From Candidatus Omnitrophota bacterium (lineage in GTDB: Bacteria > Omnitrophota > Koll11 > Gygaellales > JAQTUY01): DNA of 6,865 bases. The DNA is taken from the NCBI GenBank assembly GCA_028707105.1, contig JAQTUY010000087.1:1-6865 (forward strand). The letters are read 5' to 3'. The notes beneath the pieces are model-generated. The model ran no database searches and had not been told where the DNA came from. It worked only from the letters and a program-made list of their open reading frames with translations. Made by a program: the position numbers and the translations under genes. Position 1 is the stretch's first letter; each line of letters opens with the position of its first letter. Positions 5,839 to 6,865 of the stretch are shown here, piece after piece.

Positions 5839-6865
5839 ATGAAAGAAGGGTTTGAGATCAAAAAAGGTATTTTTTGGGTAGGGGTAGTTGACTGGAATGT
5901 GCGCAACTTCCACGGCCACACCTATTCCACGAACAGGGGGACTACTTATAACGCGTACTTGATAATAGATGAGAAGATAACCCTGGTCGATACCGTATAC
6001 GGGCCCTTCGCCGGGGAAATGATCGAGAAGATAAGAGCGGTGGTCCCTCCCGAAAAAATAGACTACATTATCGCTAACCACGTGGAAACCGACCACTCCG
6101 GAGCGCTTCCGGAGATAATGAAGCTTTGCCCTAAAGCCAAAGTCCTGGGGACAGCCAAATGCAAGGAAGGATTATACAAGCATTACTACGGTGACTGGGA
6201 TTTTCAGATAGTCAAGACAGGGGATACCCTTAAGATCGGCAAGCGCACCCTTGCCTTTGTCGAAGCGCCGATGATCCATTGGCCGGACAGCATGTTTACT
6301 TACTTGCCTGAAGAACAGCTGCTTCTGCCCAACGATGCTTTTGGCCAGCACTATGCCACCAGCCTTAGGTTCGATGATGAAGTAAACCAGTGCGAATTGA
6401 TGGATGAGGCGGAAAAATATTACGCCAATATCCTCTGGCCGCTGGGCTCGCTTATCTTAAAGAAGATACAGGATGTTCAGAAAATGAATATCCCCATCAG
6501 CATGATCGCCCCAAGCCACGGTATAATATGGCGCAAGGACCCGGCAAAGATCATGAACGCCTATATATCCTGGGCTAAGAATGAGGCTGCTCCCAAGGCG
6601 GTGGTAGCTTATGAGACGATGTGGGGTTCGACCGATAAGATGGCCAGGATGATCGCGCAGGGGCTGACTGATGCCGGAGTAGAAGTCCGGATTTTTGACG
6701 TGGCCATGAGCGACCTAAGCGAGGTGATCAAAGCCTGCTTTGGATCTAAGGGTTTCGTTTTCGGCTCATCCACCCACGATAATAATATGCTTCCGGCTAT
6801 GGCCGGATTTTTGGATTTTTTCAAAGGGCTCAAGCCTAAAAACAGGATAGGGGCAGCTTTTGGCT
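5839..6865 (+). CDS. fprA: FprA-type flavodiiron protein (A-type flavoprotein), 3' end cut by window edge
   Basis: From the ATG at 5839 the frame stays open to the edge (342 codons seen). An N-terminal metallo-beta-lactamase-like domain (about 1-245) has every diiron ligand of the family: His81, Glu83, Asp85 in HVETDH (81-86), His147 in MIHWPD, Asp166 in LPNDAFG and His227 in PSHG. The family N-terminal stretch FHGHTYSTNRGTTYNAY (24-40) is also present. A flavodoxin-like domain starts near 253 with VVAYETMWGSTDKMA, the FMN phosphate-binding loop, and runs off the edge; about 55-65 residues would be missing if the protein is of the usual length near 400. These soluble enzymes reduce O2 to water and/or NO to N2O, taking electrons from rubredoxin or another donor, and protect anaerobes. 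O2 versus NO preference, and any C-terminal rubredoxin or flavin reductase extension, cannot be judged here. Its place 40 bp after the Tpx fusion supports an oxidative-stress role. Confidence 0.95.
   Translation, partial: MKEGFEIKKGIFWVGVVDWNVRNFHGHTYSTNRGTTYNAYLIIDEKITLVDTVYGPFAGEMIEKIRAVVPPEKIDYIIANHVETDHSGALPEIMKLCPKAKVLGTAKCKEGLYKHYYGDWDFQIVKTGDTLKIGKRTLAFVEAPMIHWPDSMFTYLPEEQLLLPNDAFGQHYATSLRFDDEVNQCELMDEAEKYYANILWPLGSLILKKIQDVQKMNIPISMIAPSHGIIWRKDPAKIMNAYISWAKNEAAPKAVVAYETMWGSTDKMARMIAQGLTDAGVEVRIFDVAMSDLSEVIKACFGSKGFVFGSSTHDNNMLPAMAGFLDFFKGLKPKNRIGAAFG

Noticed and set aside
6609..6833. A 74-codon minus-strand frame inside the flavodiiron gene.
   Set aside because: It is an antisense shadow of the conserved flavodoxin domain, with no ribosome binding site or recognisable domain.

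Overview
The window carries six protein-coding genes, two of them cut by the edges, on DNA of roughly balanced base composition. I see no tRNA, rRNA, CRISPR array, insertion sequence or phage gene. The host looks like a diderm (Gram-negative type) bacterium that is anaerobic or meets oxygen only intermittently: an AsmA-like envelope protein implies an outer membrane, and a flavodiiron protein is typical of organisms that reduce small amounts of O2 or NO. The gene mix and the frequent ATA and AGG codons would fit an uncultivated lineage such as Omnitrophota, but nothing here proves a phylum.

Layout. Positions 1-1373 (+) hold the C-terminal part of an AsmA/TamB-like protein. It converges, with a 9-bp gap, on a complete carbon starvation protein CstA family transporter at 1383-3155 (-). 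A 133-bp divergent region (3156-3288) holds a strong sigma70-type promoter firing rightward and a weaker possible one firing leftward. To its right lies a tight co-directional run: a PhoU-like DUF47 protein (3289-3915), a PiT family phosphate permease (3922-4911), a thiol peroxidase fused to a pterin-4a-carbinolamine dehydratase (4941-5798), and an FprA-type flavodiiron protein (5839 to beyond the right edge). The gaps are 6, 29 and 40 bp, and no terminator is visible between these genes.

Function. DUF47 plus PiT is a standard pair for low-affinity phosphate (or metal-phosphate) uptake. Tpx and the flavodiiron protein are two arms of peroxide and O2/NO defence. The two halves of the run may simply share a transcript, or phosphate uptake and oxidative-stress defence may be co-expressed from the single promoter at 3220-3248.

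The most unusual item is the single-ORF fusion of Tpx and pterin dehydratase, with the key residues of both halves intact. Two possible translational signals accompany it: an inverted repeat that could fold over its ribosome binding site and start codon, and an in-frame internal Shine-Dalgarno plus ATG just before the second domain. I found no convincing evidence of a wholly new multi-gene system.
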